Part shown: piece after piece, positions 6,356 through 13,340 of the stretch
Numbering within the stretch: the stretch's first letter is position 1
How the letters are laid out: every line of letters begins with the position of its first letter
NCBI GenBank assembly: GCA_017880745.1
Contig: JADGRR010000030.1
Span: 1 to 13,340, forward strand
Source: Burkholderiales bacterium
GTDB taxonomy: Bacteria > Pseudomonadota > Gammaproteobacteria > Burkholderiales > SG8-39
DNA length: 13,340 bases
Direction: 5' to 3'
Program-made: the position numbers and the translations under genes
The notes under the pieces: generated by a model
What the model was told of the DNA's origin: nothing
What the model saw: only the letters and a program-made list of their open reading frames with translations
The model's database searches: none

Positions 6356-7123
6356 TCAGAACTCGAACACCTGGTTGTTCTGCAACATGCGCGGCTTGTG
6401 CTGCCCGGCGCATTCCTCGATCTCCTGCATGGTCAGCTCGATCTCGCCCGGTTTCAGATGGGTGATGAATACATCCGCGCTGCGCTCGAGCTTGGCCAGC
6501 TCTTCGGCCAGAAGGTTCGGGCACAAGTGTTTGGATGCGATCGCAAGATTCCGTTCGCGGTTGCAGAAGGCGGTTTCGATGATCAGATAGCGCAGGTTGG
6601 CGATCTTGTTGACGACGTTCCACAGCGGATCGTTGGTGGTGGTATCGCCGGTAAACACCAGGCTCGCCCGGCCAGAGTCGACCTGATAGCCGACCGCCGG
6701 TACCGCATGATTGGCCGGAAGCGGCGTGATCCTGCGTCCTTTCAACTCCACGGTCTGGCCAAGCTGCACTGTCTGGTACTGCATCCACGGCTTGCTCGGG
6801 TTCGGAATTTGGGTGAAGTCGGGCCAGATGCTCCAGTTGAAGAGGTGGTTGCGGAGGATCTCCAGCGTCGGCTCGGCAGCATGGACGGTGAGCGGCTTGT
6901 CGCGCATGCCGCCGACGGTATCGACCAGGAACGGGATGGAGCAGACATGATCCAGATGCGAATGCGTGACGAAGATGTGATCGATCAGCATCAACTCGGC
7001 GAGCGACACGTCGCCCAAGCCGGTGCCGGCGTCGATCAGGATGTCGTTATCGACGAGCAGCGACGTGGTGCGCAGATGCCGCCCGCCGATACCGCCGCTG
7101 CACCCGAGTACCTTCACTTTCAT
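6356..7123 (-). CDS. Metallo-beta-lactamase-fold hydrolase, probable class II 3',5'-cyclic-nucleotide phosphodiesterase
   Basis: This 255-residue soluble protein has a metallo-beta-lactamase fold. The metal ligands are visible: THSHLDHV (His54, His56, Asp58, His59), His139 in ANHAVPAVGY, Asp160 in FTGDTTTND and His222 in ITHLKPGE. The HxHLDH pattern followed by a hydrophobic residue, any residue and Ser resembles the PDEase II signature of yeast PDE1 and bacterial CpdP-type enzymes, although what follows (IPFL) departs from it. Related folds include RNase Z and arylsulfatase-like hydrolases, so cyclic-nucleotide hydrolysis rests partly on context: the gene begins nine bases after a class III cyclase and precedes a cyclic-nucleotide-binding protein. 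The ATG at 7123 has a Shine-Dalgarno TAAGG that overlaps the cyclase stop codon, which suggests translational coupling. No signal peptide is present, so it acts in the cytoplasm. Confidence 0.85.
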   Translation of the reverse strand: MKVKVLGCSGGIGGRHLRTTSLLVDNDILIDAGTGLGDVSLAELMLIDHIFVTHSHLDHVCSIPFLVDTVGGMRDKPLTVHAAEPTLEILRNHLFNWSIWPDFTQIPNPSKPWMQYQTVQLGQTVELKGRRITPLPANHAVPAVGYQVDSGRASLVFTGDTTTNDPLWNVVNKIANLRYLIIETAFCNRERNLAIASKHLCPNLLAEELAKLERSADVFITHLKPGEIELTMQEIEECAGQHKPRMLQNNQVFEF

Positions 7124-7132
7124 CGCTGCGCC

Positions 7133-9355
7133 TTATTTGGTCTTGAAGACAGTCACACCGTCCCAGTCGGGGCCGGGCGGATCGTTGCGGCACTGCTTGA
7201 TGCGCTCGAAATACAGCTGGTAAAGCCTGGACTCGGGCGACATGCGTTGCAGGTTGAACAAATCCATCTCCGCTTCGTCCCACTTCTGCGCCCGATAGGC
7301 CCTGAGCGCCTTGTGCCACAGCTTGATCTCGTCCACGACCTTCTTGTCGACCTGGCCCTCTATGCCAACCGGCTCGAAGATATCCACGGGCTCGTCCTTG
7401 CCTTTTACTCTGACCCGGTCGAGCTCGCGGAACGCTATGTCTTTCACCGCCTGCCTGGTATTCGGGCCGACGATGATCCCGACTCCGTAGACGCGCGTCA
7501 AGCTCTCCAGGCGCGATCCGAGGTTGACCGCGTCGCCCATCACGGTGTACGCCTTGCGCAGCTTCGAGCCCATGTCCCCGACCCGCATGTTGCCGGTGTT
7601 GACGCCGACGCCGATGCGGATATCGGGCCAACCGCGGGCAAGCATCTGCGCGCGCAACTTGTCGAGTTCCGTCTGCATGGCCATGGCCGAGATCACTCCC
7701 TGGCGCGCATGCTCGGGATCCTCCACCGGGGCCCCCCAGAAGGCCATGATAGCATCGCCGATGTACTTGTCGAGCGTGCCGCGGTTATTGCGGATCACCA
7801 AGCTCATGGCGGTAAGGTAGTCGTTGATGAACTGCGATAACTCTTTCGGCTCCAGGCTCTCGGAGATCGAGGTGAAACCGACGATGTCGGAGAACAGCAC
7901 CGTGAGTTCCTCGCTTTTGCCCTCCATGCTGTATTTCTCCGGATCCGCGGCCATTTTATCGACCAGCTCTGGCGGCACGTACTGGCCGAACAATTCGGTG
8001 AACTGGCGCTTGCTGCGCGACTCGACAAAGTAACCCCAGGACATGTTCAGCGCGAACAGCGCGGCGGTCATCAGCAGGCTCGAAGCGAGCGGCAGGACCA
8101 TGCCGCCCTTGGCCCACACGATCACGTTGAGCGCGGTAATCAGCAGCATCGCCAACAGCGACACCAGCGTTGCCTTCAACGGACTCAGGAGTGGCACCAG
8201 CATCGCCAGCGCTATGCCGCCGACCAGCAGCAGCAGCACCTCGGCGCCAAGCATATATGGCGGTTTCTGCTTGAAGTCGTTGTCCAGCATCGCCGTTATC
8301 ATGTTGGCGTGGATCTCCACCCCGGGATACACGCTGCCCACCGGTGTGGATCGCAGGTCCAGCAAGCCCGGGGCCGAGGTGCCGATCAGCGCGATCTTGC
8401 CCCTGAGTTCGTCCCGCGGCACTTTGTCGAAATAGACGTCGGCGAGCGAGACGTACTTGAAGCTGCCGCGCCTGCCGCGGTAGGGAATGAGCGCGCTCAC
8501 GTTCTCGTCCACCGGGATGGTAACCGGCCCCACCTTCAGCCATTCCAGCCCCGAATAGCCCTTGCTCGAGAATCGGTCGGACGCAAAGCCGGGCTCCACC
8601 TTCGGGTACCCCGCCAATACGCGGATCATCGCAAGCGGCAGAGCTTCGTAGTAGGCGCCATGGAATTCCGCCAGCATCGGCACGCGCCGCGACACGCCGT
8701 CGACATCGACCAGCGGATTGAAGTGGCCGGCATTGGCGGCATTGGCCTGAAACTCCGGCAGATTGCCGCCGTAGCCCCGCCAGGTGGTGAAGCTGATGTT
8801 TCGCCCCTGGAAAGTTCCCTTGGGCAGCACCGGTTCGGGAATCGCGCCGGACTGCACCGCGTTCTCCTCGCTGTTGAAATAATAGCCCAGCACTACCGGT
8901 CGCCCTTTGAGGGTCTTGGTGAAAATGCCGTCGTAATCGAGTTCCGGGCGCAGTTCGTTGAGCGCCGACTGGAATTGGCCTACGTCCCTTAGCTTGCCCT
9001 TGGCAAGCTTGTCGAGCACCGGCAGCCCGGAGCTTTCGTCGGGCTCGGCGAACACCACGTCGAAGCCGGCGATGATGATGCCGTATTCGTCGAATAGTTT
9101 TTTCAGCAGGAGTGAAAGCTTGTCGCGGCGCCAGGGCCAGCGCCCGAGCGCGTTCTTGTCCAGGCTGCGCTCGTCGATGTCGAGAATGACAACGCGTGGG
9201 TCGACACCGCCGGGCATGGTAACGGCCAGCCGGGTGTCATAGATGATGTTGTCGAGTCTGGTGATGAGGCCGATGTTGTAGAAATTGCCGGCATGACCGA
9301 CGAACAGCAGCATCACCGCGAGGCCAAGCGCAATCCGGACGATATGCTGTTTCAA
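7133..9355 (-). CDS. CHASE2-domain class III adenylate cyclase
   Basis: This 740-residue membrane protein begins with a membrane anchor (about 5-20). An extracytoplasmic CHASE2 sensor (about 30-360, with DPRVVILDIDERSL and GRWPWRRD) follows, then three membrane segments (about 370-440) and a cytoplasmic class III nucleotide cyclase (about 480-660). Catalytic residues are complete: metal-binding Asp490 (FSDIVGFT) and Asp534 (KYIGDAIMAFWG), adenine-selecting Lys530 and Asp608 (VMGDAVN), and transition-state Asn611 and Arg615. The Lys/Asp pair favours ATP over GTP. The tail (about 665-722) has a TPR-like helical hairpin. Start is TTG at 9355, chosen because GAGG lies five bases before it and the first membrane segment would be cut by the next ATG. 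It sits 32 bases after the FHA gene. Its sensor is the same class as that of the kinase at the head of the operon. Confidence 0.94.
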   Translation of the reverse strand: MKQHIVRIALGLAVMLLFVGHAGNFYNIGLITRLDNIIYDTRLAVTMPGGVDPRVVILDIDERSLDKNALGRWPWRRDKLSLLLKKLFDEYGIIIAGFDVVFAEPDESSGLPVLDKLAKGKLRDVGQFQSALNELRPELDYDGIFTKTLKGRPVVLGYYFNSEENAVQSGAIPEPVLPKGTFQGRNISFTTWRGYGGNLPEFQANAANAGHFNPLVDVDGVSRRVPMLAEFHGAYYEALPLAMIRVLAGYPKVEPGFASDRFSSKGYSGLEWLKVGPVTIPVDENVSALIPYRGRRGSFKYVSLADVYFDKVPRDELRGKIALIGTSAPGLLDLRSTPVGSVYPGVEIHANMITAMLDNDFKQKPPYMLGAEVLLLLVGGIALAMLVPLLSPLKATLVSLLAMLLITALNVIVWAKGGMVLPLASSLLMTAALFALNMSWGYFVESRSKRQFTELFGQYVPPELVDKMAADPEKYSMEGKSEELTVLFSDIVGFTSISESLEPKELSQFINDYLTAMSLVIRNNRGTLDKYIGDAIMAFWGAPVEDPEHARQGVISAMAMQTELDKLRAQMLARGWPDIRIGVGVNTGNMRVGDMGSKLRKAYTVMGDAVNLGSRLESLTRVYGVGIIVGPNTRQAVKDIAFRELDRVRVKGKDEPVDIFEPVGIEGQVDKKVVDEIKLWHKALRAYRAQKWDEAEMDLFNLQRMSPESRLYQLYFERIKQCRNDPPGPDWDGVTVFKTK

Positions 9356-9387
9356 GCCGCCTCGATCTTATTTGTAGGGGCGGGCGA

Positions 9388-10191
9388 TCAGGGCTTGAAG
9401 AAGAATTCGACCTTTACCCCCGCAAGCTCGATGATGTCGTGGTCGTTGAGCGCGTGCGCCTGCAGCTCAATCGGCTTGCCGTTGACGGTCGGCTTGTTGG
9501 CGCCTTCGACGTGGGTAATGAAGAAACCTTGCGGCCGGCGCGTAATCACCGCCACCTGGACGCCGGGCTTGCCCAACGTGGTGAGCGGCTTGGTGAGTTC
9601 GAGTTCCTTGCCGGCGTTGGCGCCCGACAAGAGCTGCACCATTGCGCGCCGCACCGGAGCAGCCGGCGCGGGCGCTGCTGCCGGGGCGGCAGCCATGCCG
9701 ACCTGGGTGTCGCCGTGTGCTTTGGGAGCGCCGGCGGCAGCCGGCGCGCCCGCCGGGTGTCCGATGCCGCCCGGCATGGTTTCGACGTGTACAGGCGCGG
9801 CGCCGGCTGCTGCAGGTGGTTGAGGCTCCGGCGGTTTTCTCATCGCCCCGGGCCGCAGCACCATGGTTTTCTCGAAATCGGCCGCCTTGGCCGCGCCCGG
9901 CAGCGCTTCACTGATGTACTTGAGCTTGTACTTGCCAAGTTCGATGACATCGTTGCTCTGCAGGAAATGCTTTTTCACCGTCTTGCCGTTGACGAAGGTG
10001 CCGTTGGTGCTGCCCAAATCCTCGAGGAAGGAATCCGCGAGTATGGTCACGATGACAGCGTGCTCGCCGCTGACAGCCAGATTGTCGATCTGGATGTCAT
10101 TGTGCGGCTTGCGCCCGATGGTGGTGCGCTCCTTGGAAAGAGGTATTTCCTTGAGCACCAGACCGTCCATACTCAGTATCAGCTTCGCCAT
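9388..10191 (-). CDS. FHA-domain protein with a second, degenerate FHA domain
   Basis: This 267-residue cytoplasmic protein reads phosphothreonine. The N-terminal FHA domain (about 20-95) keeps the pThr-binding residues: TIGRKPHND (Gly26, Arg27), SGEHAV (Ser41, His44) and LGSTNGTFVNG (Asn63). A flexible Pro/Ala/Gly-rich linker of roughly 80 residues (100-182) contains EKTMVL at Thr109, a candidate phosphorylation site. The C-terminal half (about 183-265) has FHA-like strand spacing (TTLGKPGVQVAVITRRPQG, then KPTVNGKPI and NDHDIIELAG) but has Lys in place of the Arg and no SxxH, so it probably does not bind pThr. The gene lies between the phosphatase (15-base gap) and the cyclase, with AGGA eight bases before the ATG. 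It is likely the substrate and/or adaptor of the kinase; its downstream partner is unknown. Confidence 0.93.
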   Translation of the reverse strand: MAKLILSMDGLVLKEIPLSKERTTIGRKPHNDIQIDNLAVSGEHAVIVTILADSFLEDLGSTNGTFVNGKTVKKHFLQSNDVIELGKYKLKYISEALPGAAKAADFEKTMVLRPGAMRKPPEPQPPAAAGAAPVHVETMPGGIGHPAGAPAAAGAPKAHGDTQVGMAAAPAAAPAPAAPVRRAMVQLLSGANAGKELELTKPLTTLGKPGVQVAVITRRPQGFFITHVEGANKPTVNGKPIELQAHALNDHDIIELAGVKVEFFFKP

Positions 10192-10206
10192 AGCATTATC
10201 CTCGTA

Positions 10207-11031
10207 CTATCTAAACCATCCGAAAATTTTCGATGCCAGGCCGTGTCCAGCCGAGTATTCGCGCAATATCTTGATCAGAATCACCGACACGTTGTCGCGC
10301 CCGCCGTTGTCGTTGGCCATCTGCACCAGCTGCTGCGCCGCCAGATTCAGGTTCGCGCCCAGCGCCTTCAGCGCCATGCCGATGTCCTCGTCGCTCACCA
10401 TGTCGGACAGGCCATCAGAGCACAGCAAATAGATATCGCCGGGCTGCGTGTCGTATTCATGGATCTCCGCCTCCACCACGGGATCGATCCCCAGCGCCCG
10501 CGTCACCAGATTCTTGTTCGACGCATGCTTTGCCTGCGCCTTGGTGAGCACACCCGCGTCGATCTGCTCCTGTAGCAGCGAGTGGTCCTTGGTTACCTGG
10601 CCGAACTCGTCGCCGCGCATTCGGTACAGACGCGAATCGCCAATATGCGCCACCATCATCTTGTTGTCGTAGAACAGAGCCACCACCAGCGTCGTGCCCA
10701 TGCCGGCATACTGCGGCTGGCTCTGCGAAGCCTGATAGACCGACGTATTGGCCTTGGCAACCTGTTCCTGTAGCATCTTCATCGCCGCTTTCTGGCCGCT
10801 CAGCGGGTCAACCTCATGCGGCGGGTGATCCTCTAGCAGTTGCCGCAATTCCGTGGTGATCACCGTGGTGGCCATGCCGCTCGCCACTTCACCCGCATTG
10901 TAGCCCCCCATGCCGTCAGCCAGCACCACCAGTCCTTTTTCCGCAACCGAGGCGACCGAATCCTCGTTGTGCGAGCGCACCATGCCCGGATCGGTATGGC
11001 TGGCAATCTCCAGAACTTGGCTCAGATTCAT
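10207..11031 (-). CDS. PP2C-family Ser/Thr protein phosphatase (Stp1/PppA type)
   Basis: This 274-residue soluble protein carries the full PP2C/PPM set: DPGMVRSHNED (Asp14, Arg19, Asn22, Glu23, Asp24), LADGMGGYNAGE (Asp39), GMGTTLV, HIGDSRLY (Asp132), DHS, TRALG, CSDGLSDM (Asp206) and GGRDNVSV (Asp246). It uses Mn2+/Mg2+ to dephosphorylate pThr/pSer, and in this context its natural role is to reverse the neighbouring kinase, as Stp/PrkC, PstP/PknB and PppA/PpkA pairs do. It begins 12 bases after the kinase stop, with AGGA overlapping that stop and a CGGGG nearer the ATG, so the two are very likely coexpressed. It has no membrane anchor. The tail ASKIFGWFR is hydrophobic/amphipathic and could touch membrane or partners; that is speculation. 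Confidence 0.95.
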   Translation of the reverse strand: MNLSQVLEIASHTDPGMVRSHNEDSVASVAEKGLVVLADGMGGYNAGEVASGMATTVITTELRQLLEDHPPHEVDPLSGQKAAMKMLQEQVAKANTSVYQASQSQPQYAGMGTTLVVALFYDNKMMVAHIGDSRLYRMRGDEFGQVTKDHSLLQEQIDAGVLTKAQAKHASNKNLVTRALGIDPVVEAEIHEYDTQPGDIYLLCSDGLSDMVSDEDIGMALKALGANLNLAAQQLVQMANDNGGRDNVSVILIKILREYSAGHGLASKIFGWFR

Positions 11032-11043
11032 GCGCCCCGATTC

Positions 11044-13340
11044 CTAAAGACTGATGTCCATGTCGACGCCGCGGGCATCGGCTGCCGGCGAAGCGCCACC
11101 GGCGAAAGCCGCACGCAGCGCTGCAGCGAATTCGTCGCCGGTCTGATAGCGCTGATCGGCGTCCTTGGCCATGGCTTTGTCGAGGAAGGCCACCAGGGCG
11201 GGCGGCAGATCAGGCCGGACAGAAAGAATATCGGTCGCCGGCTCGTTGGCGATCTTGAACATCAATTGCGCCATGGAATCGCCGACGAAGGGCAGCGAGC
11301 CGCACAACAGCTGGTACAGGGCCACCGCCAGCGAAAACAAGTCGCTGCGCCCGTCCACCTTCTTGCCCGAGAGTTGCTCCGGCGACATGTAGGACGGTGT
11401 GCCCAGCACCATGCCTGTCTTGGTCTTGGACGAATCGGTTATGCGCGCGATGCCGAAGTCGGTGACCTTGGGTGCGTCGGTCTCCGGCTCGTACATGATG
11501 TTGGCCGGTTTGATGTCCCGGTGGACGATGTTCTGTTTGTGGGCATAGCCGAGCGCGTCGGCGACGCGCGCAATGATCGACACCACCTTGTCGATGGGCA
11601 GCAGGCTGCCTGCCTTGGTATAGGGCATCAGGTCCTTGCCCTTCAGCAGTTCCATGGCGATGTAGCACAGATCGTGCTCCTCACCCGCGTCGTAGATGGT
11701 GACTATATTGGGATGCGACAGCCGCCCTGCGGTTTCCGCTTCGCGGAAGAATCGCTCCTTCACCTCGGTCAACTCGTCTGCCTCGAACTCCTGCGACAGC
11801 GCCATGGTCTTGATCGCCACCACGCGGCCGATCTTCGGGTCCTTGCCCTGATAGACCACGCCCATCGCGCCCTTGCCCAGTTCCTTCTCTACCTGATAGC
11901 GGCCGAGCATGGGTTTCTCCGCGCCGGTGCCCAGGGACATGGAGCCGCCGGGATGGCCCGCACCGCCGCCGAGGATCACCGTCTCCGACATCGCCCTGGC
12001 GCGGTTCAGCCGCACTTCCAGGTCGCGAAACTTTGGGTTGTGGTTAGCCATGTACCGGAACACGTTTTCCGCCTTGTTGAACTGGCGCTTGCGCTCGAAG
12101 TCCAGCGCCAGGTTGTACAGGTTGTCCATCAGTCCGTCGTCCAGCGGCACCTTGCGAAACTTGTCCCAGGCCATGTCGAGTTGGCCCTGGCCCTGAAATG
12201 CGAGTCCGAGCATGCGGTTGGACTCGGCCGAGTCGGCGTCGGACTTGACCTTGCCCGCCTCGGTCAGGACGAAACGCTTGGTGACCAGCAGGACGTGGCC
12301 GATCACCAGCAGCACCAGCGGCAGCATCAGCTGCAGCCACATCGCCGCCGAGGTCATGAGCGCGAAGTGGGCGATCAGGATCAGCGCCAACAGTGCGGCG
12401 GTAACGATGGCGCCCATGCCGGCCTTGAGCCGGGGCAACAGCGCGATCAGGTACGCGGCAATCAGCACGAACAGCACGAGCTCGGCCCAGTAGCCCCAGG
12501 GCGGTGCAACGAAGAAATGCTCTGACAGGATCGACGACACCGAATGCGCAAGCACGAGCACCGGCGGCATCGCCGGCGACACCGGGGTGACGGTCGCGCT
12601 GCCCAGGCCGGCCGCGGTCGGCCCGATCAGCACGATTTTGTCCTGATATTTGCTCACCGGGATCTTGCCGGTGATGACATCGTAGAACGAGTCCACCGGA
12701 AAGGCGGGGCGTCCGTCCCGATTCTTGTAGAAGTAGGTGTACATCCGCGTAGCCGGATCGGTGACGATGTTGAGGCTGCCAAGCGACACCTTTTCGCCGG
12801 GTTCGACCTTGATATCGCCCGCACCGAGGTTCAGGCTTCTGGCCGCGATCATCATCGACAGCGACGGATAAACCTGGTCGAAGTAGCCGAGCACCAGCGG
12901 CTCGGTACGGGTGCCGCCATCAACGTCAGGCGTGGCGTTGAGGTGACCGAGTGCCGCGGCCGCCTTGCCGATGATCTCGATCGGGTAATCAATCTTGCGC
13001 GTGGGCAACAGGCCGTCGTCCGCGCCCTTGCCGACCTTGGACAGATTGTTCTTCGTAACGTACTCGGGCAGCGGCTTGTCGGGCTTTCCGGCCGGCCGGC
13101 CGAGTTCGAACAGCGTCATCGGCACCACGTTGCCCGCGCGCGCGAAGCTGTCCGCAAGCCTGCGGTCGGTATTGAGCGCGCGCTCGGCCTCCTTCAGCAG
13201 CGTGACGAACTGCCCGAACTGCCCCGGCGGCGCCACTGCTGTGGGCGTATTCGCGTCGGGCGCTGCCGCCGGGTCGGCGGACGCGCCCGTACCCGCCATT
13301 TCCAGCAGCTTGGTGACGTAAGTGTACCCCGCATCGACCT
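11044..13340 (-). CDS. CHASE2-domain Hanks-type Ser/Thr protein kinase (5' end outside window)
   Basis: The reading frame stays open to the window edge. The ATG at 13299 lies within the CHASE2 sensor and is preceded in frame by GYTYVTKLLE, so it is not the true start. Numbering from that Met, the rest of the extracytoplasmic CHASE2 domain runs to about 262, three membrane segments to about 340, a TPR-like helical region 353-430, a Thr/Gly linker with SETVILGG, and a kinase domain 468-734. Motifs are complete: GKGAMGVV, AIK (Lys497), HRDIKPAN (Asp595), DFG (614-616), activation loop with several Thr, GTPSYMSPEQ and DLFSLAV. It is thus predicted to be an active, membrane-bound sensor kinase. 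The phosphatase and FHA genes follow directly. The N-terminal membrane anchor expected for CHASE2 proteins must lie upstream. Confidence 0.95.
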   Translation of the reverse strand, partial: VDAGYTYVTKLLEMAGTGASADPAAAPDANTPTAVAPPGQFGQFVTLLKEAERALNTDRRLADSFARAGNVVPMTLFELGRPAGKPDKPLPEYVTKNNLSKVGKGADDGLLPTRKIDYPIEIIGKAAAALGHLNATPDVDGGTRTEPLVLGYFDQVYPSLSMMIAARSLNLGAGDIKVEPGEKVSLGSLNIVTDPATRMYTYFYKNRDGRPAFPVDSFYDVITGKIPVSKYQDKIVLIGPTAAGLGSATVTPVSPAMPPVLVLAHSVSSILSEHFFVAPPWGYWAELVLFVLIAAYLIALLPRLKAGMGAIVTAALLALILIAHFALMTSAAMWLQLMLPLVLLVIGHVLLVTKRFVLTEAGKVKSDADSAESNRMLGLAFQGQGQLDMAWDKFRKVPLDDGLMDNLYNLALDFERKRQFNKAENVFRYMANHNPKFRDLEVRLNRARAMSETVILGGGAGHPGGSMSLGTGAEKPMLGRYQVEKELGKGAMGVVYQGKDPKIGRVVAIKTMALSQEFEADELTEVKERFFREAETAGRLSHPNIVTIYDAGEEHDLCYIAMELLKGKDLMPYTKAGSLLPIDKVVSIIARVADALGYAHKQNIVHRDIKPANIMYEPETDAPKVTDFGIARITDSSKTKTGMVLGTPSYMSPEQLSGKKVDGRSDLFSLAVALYQLLCGSLPFVGDSMAQLMFKIANEPATDILSVRPDLPPALVAFLDKAMAKDADQRYQTGDEFAAALRAAFAGGASPAADARGVDMDISL

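Noticed and set aside
6350..7840. 496-codon open frame on the plus strand
   Set aside because: Antisense to the phosphodiesterase-like gene and the cyclase catalytic domain; no motifs and composition typical of a shadow frame.
10840..12525. 561-codon open frame on the plus strand
   Set aside because: Antisense shadow of the kinase and phosphatase genes; His/Arg/Gln-rich product with no recognisable domain.
13297..13299. ATG as the start of the kinase gene
   Set aside because: The frame is open upstream to the window edge and the preceding residues (GYTYVTKLLE) continue the CHASE2 sensor; the CHASE2 beginning and membrane anchor are missing, so the true start lies outside.
1..13340. CRISPR arrays, tRNA/rRNA genes, insertion sequences or phage genes
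   Set aside because: No regularly spaced repeats, no tRNA-like cloverleaf or rRNA stretches noticed, and no transposase or integrase motifs in any frame.

Overview
The window is GC-rich (roughly 60% by eye) and densely coded. It reads like a betaproteobacterial chromosome: the type IV pilin start, the non-ATG starts with good Shine-Dalgarno sequences and the domain architectures all fit, but the exact genus cannot be told. Nearly everything lies on the minus strand, so transcription runs from high to low coordinates.

Transcription unit 1 (window end to about 5137) holds six closely spaced genes: a CHASE2-Ser/Thr protein kinase (5' end outside the window), a PP2C phosphatase, a two-FHA-domain protein, a CHASE2-class III adenylate cyclase, a metallo-beta-lactamase-fold protein resembling class II cyclic-nucleotide phosphodiesterases, and a cyclic-nucleotide-binding/rhodanese fusion. 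It ends at a hairpin plus T-tract (5137-5163). Transcription unit 2 (5067 to about 932) holds a PilB/GspE-type secretion ATPase with an added N-terminal GAF domain, and a GAF-HD-GYP c-di-GMP phosphodiesterase-like protein. It ends at a second hairpin plus T-tract (932-977). A short plus-strand gene (570-941) converges on it. The window then reaches a divergent intergenic region (214-569) with a good sigma-54 promoter candidate for the type IV pilin gene, whose 5' part occupies 1-213.

Together the genes look like a signalling hub that joins Thr phosphorylation (kinase, phosphatase, FHA reader), cAMP (cyclase, probable phosphodiesterase, binding protein) and c-di-GMP turnover (HD-GYP), and that sits next to a pilus/secretion motor and a pilin. 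The kinase and cyclase use the same CHASE2 sensor class, so one extracytoplasmic stimulus could feed both branches. The GAF domains of the ATPase and the HD-GYP protein are related to each other and resemble mammalian PDE/cyanobacterial CyaB-type GAF domains, which suggests that the cyclic nucleotide made by unit 1 could act directly on unit 2. This circuit is inferred from gene content and motifs; no regulation has been shown here.
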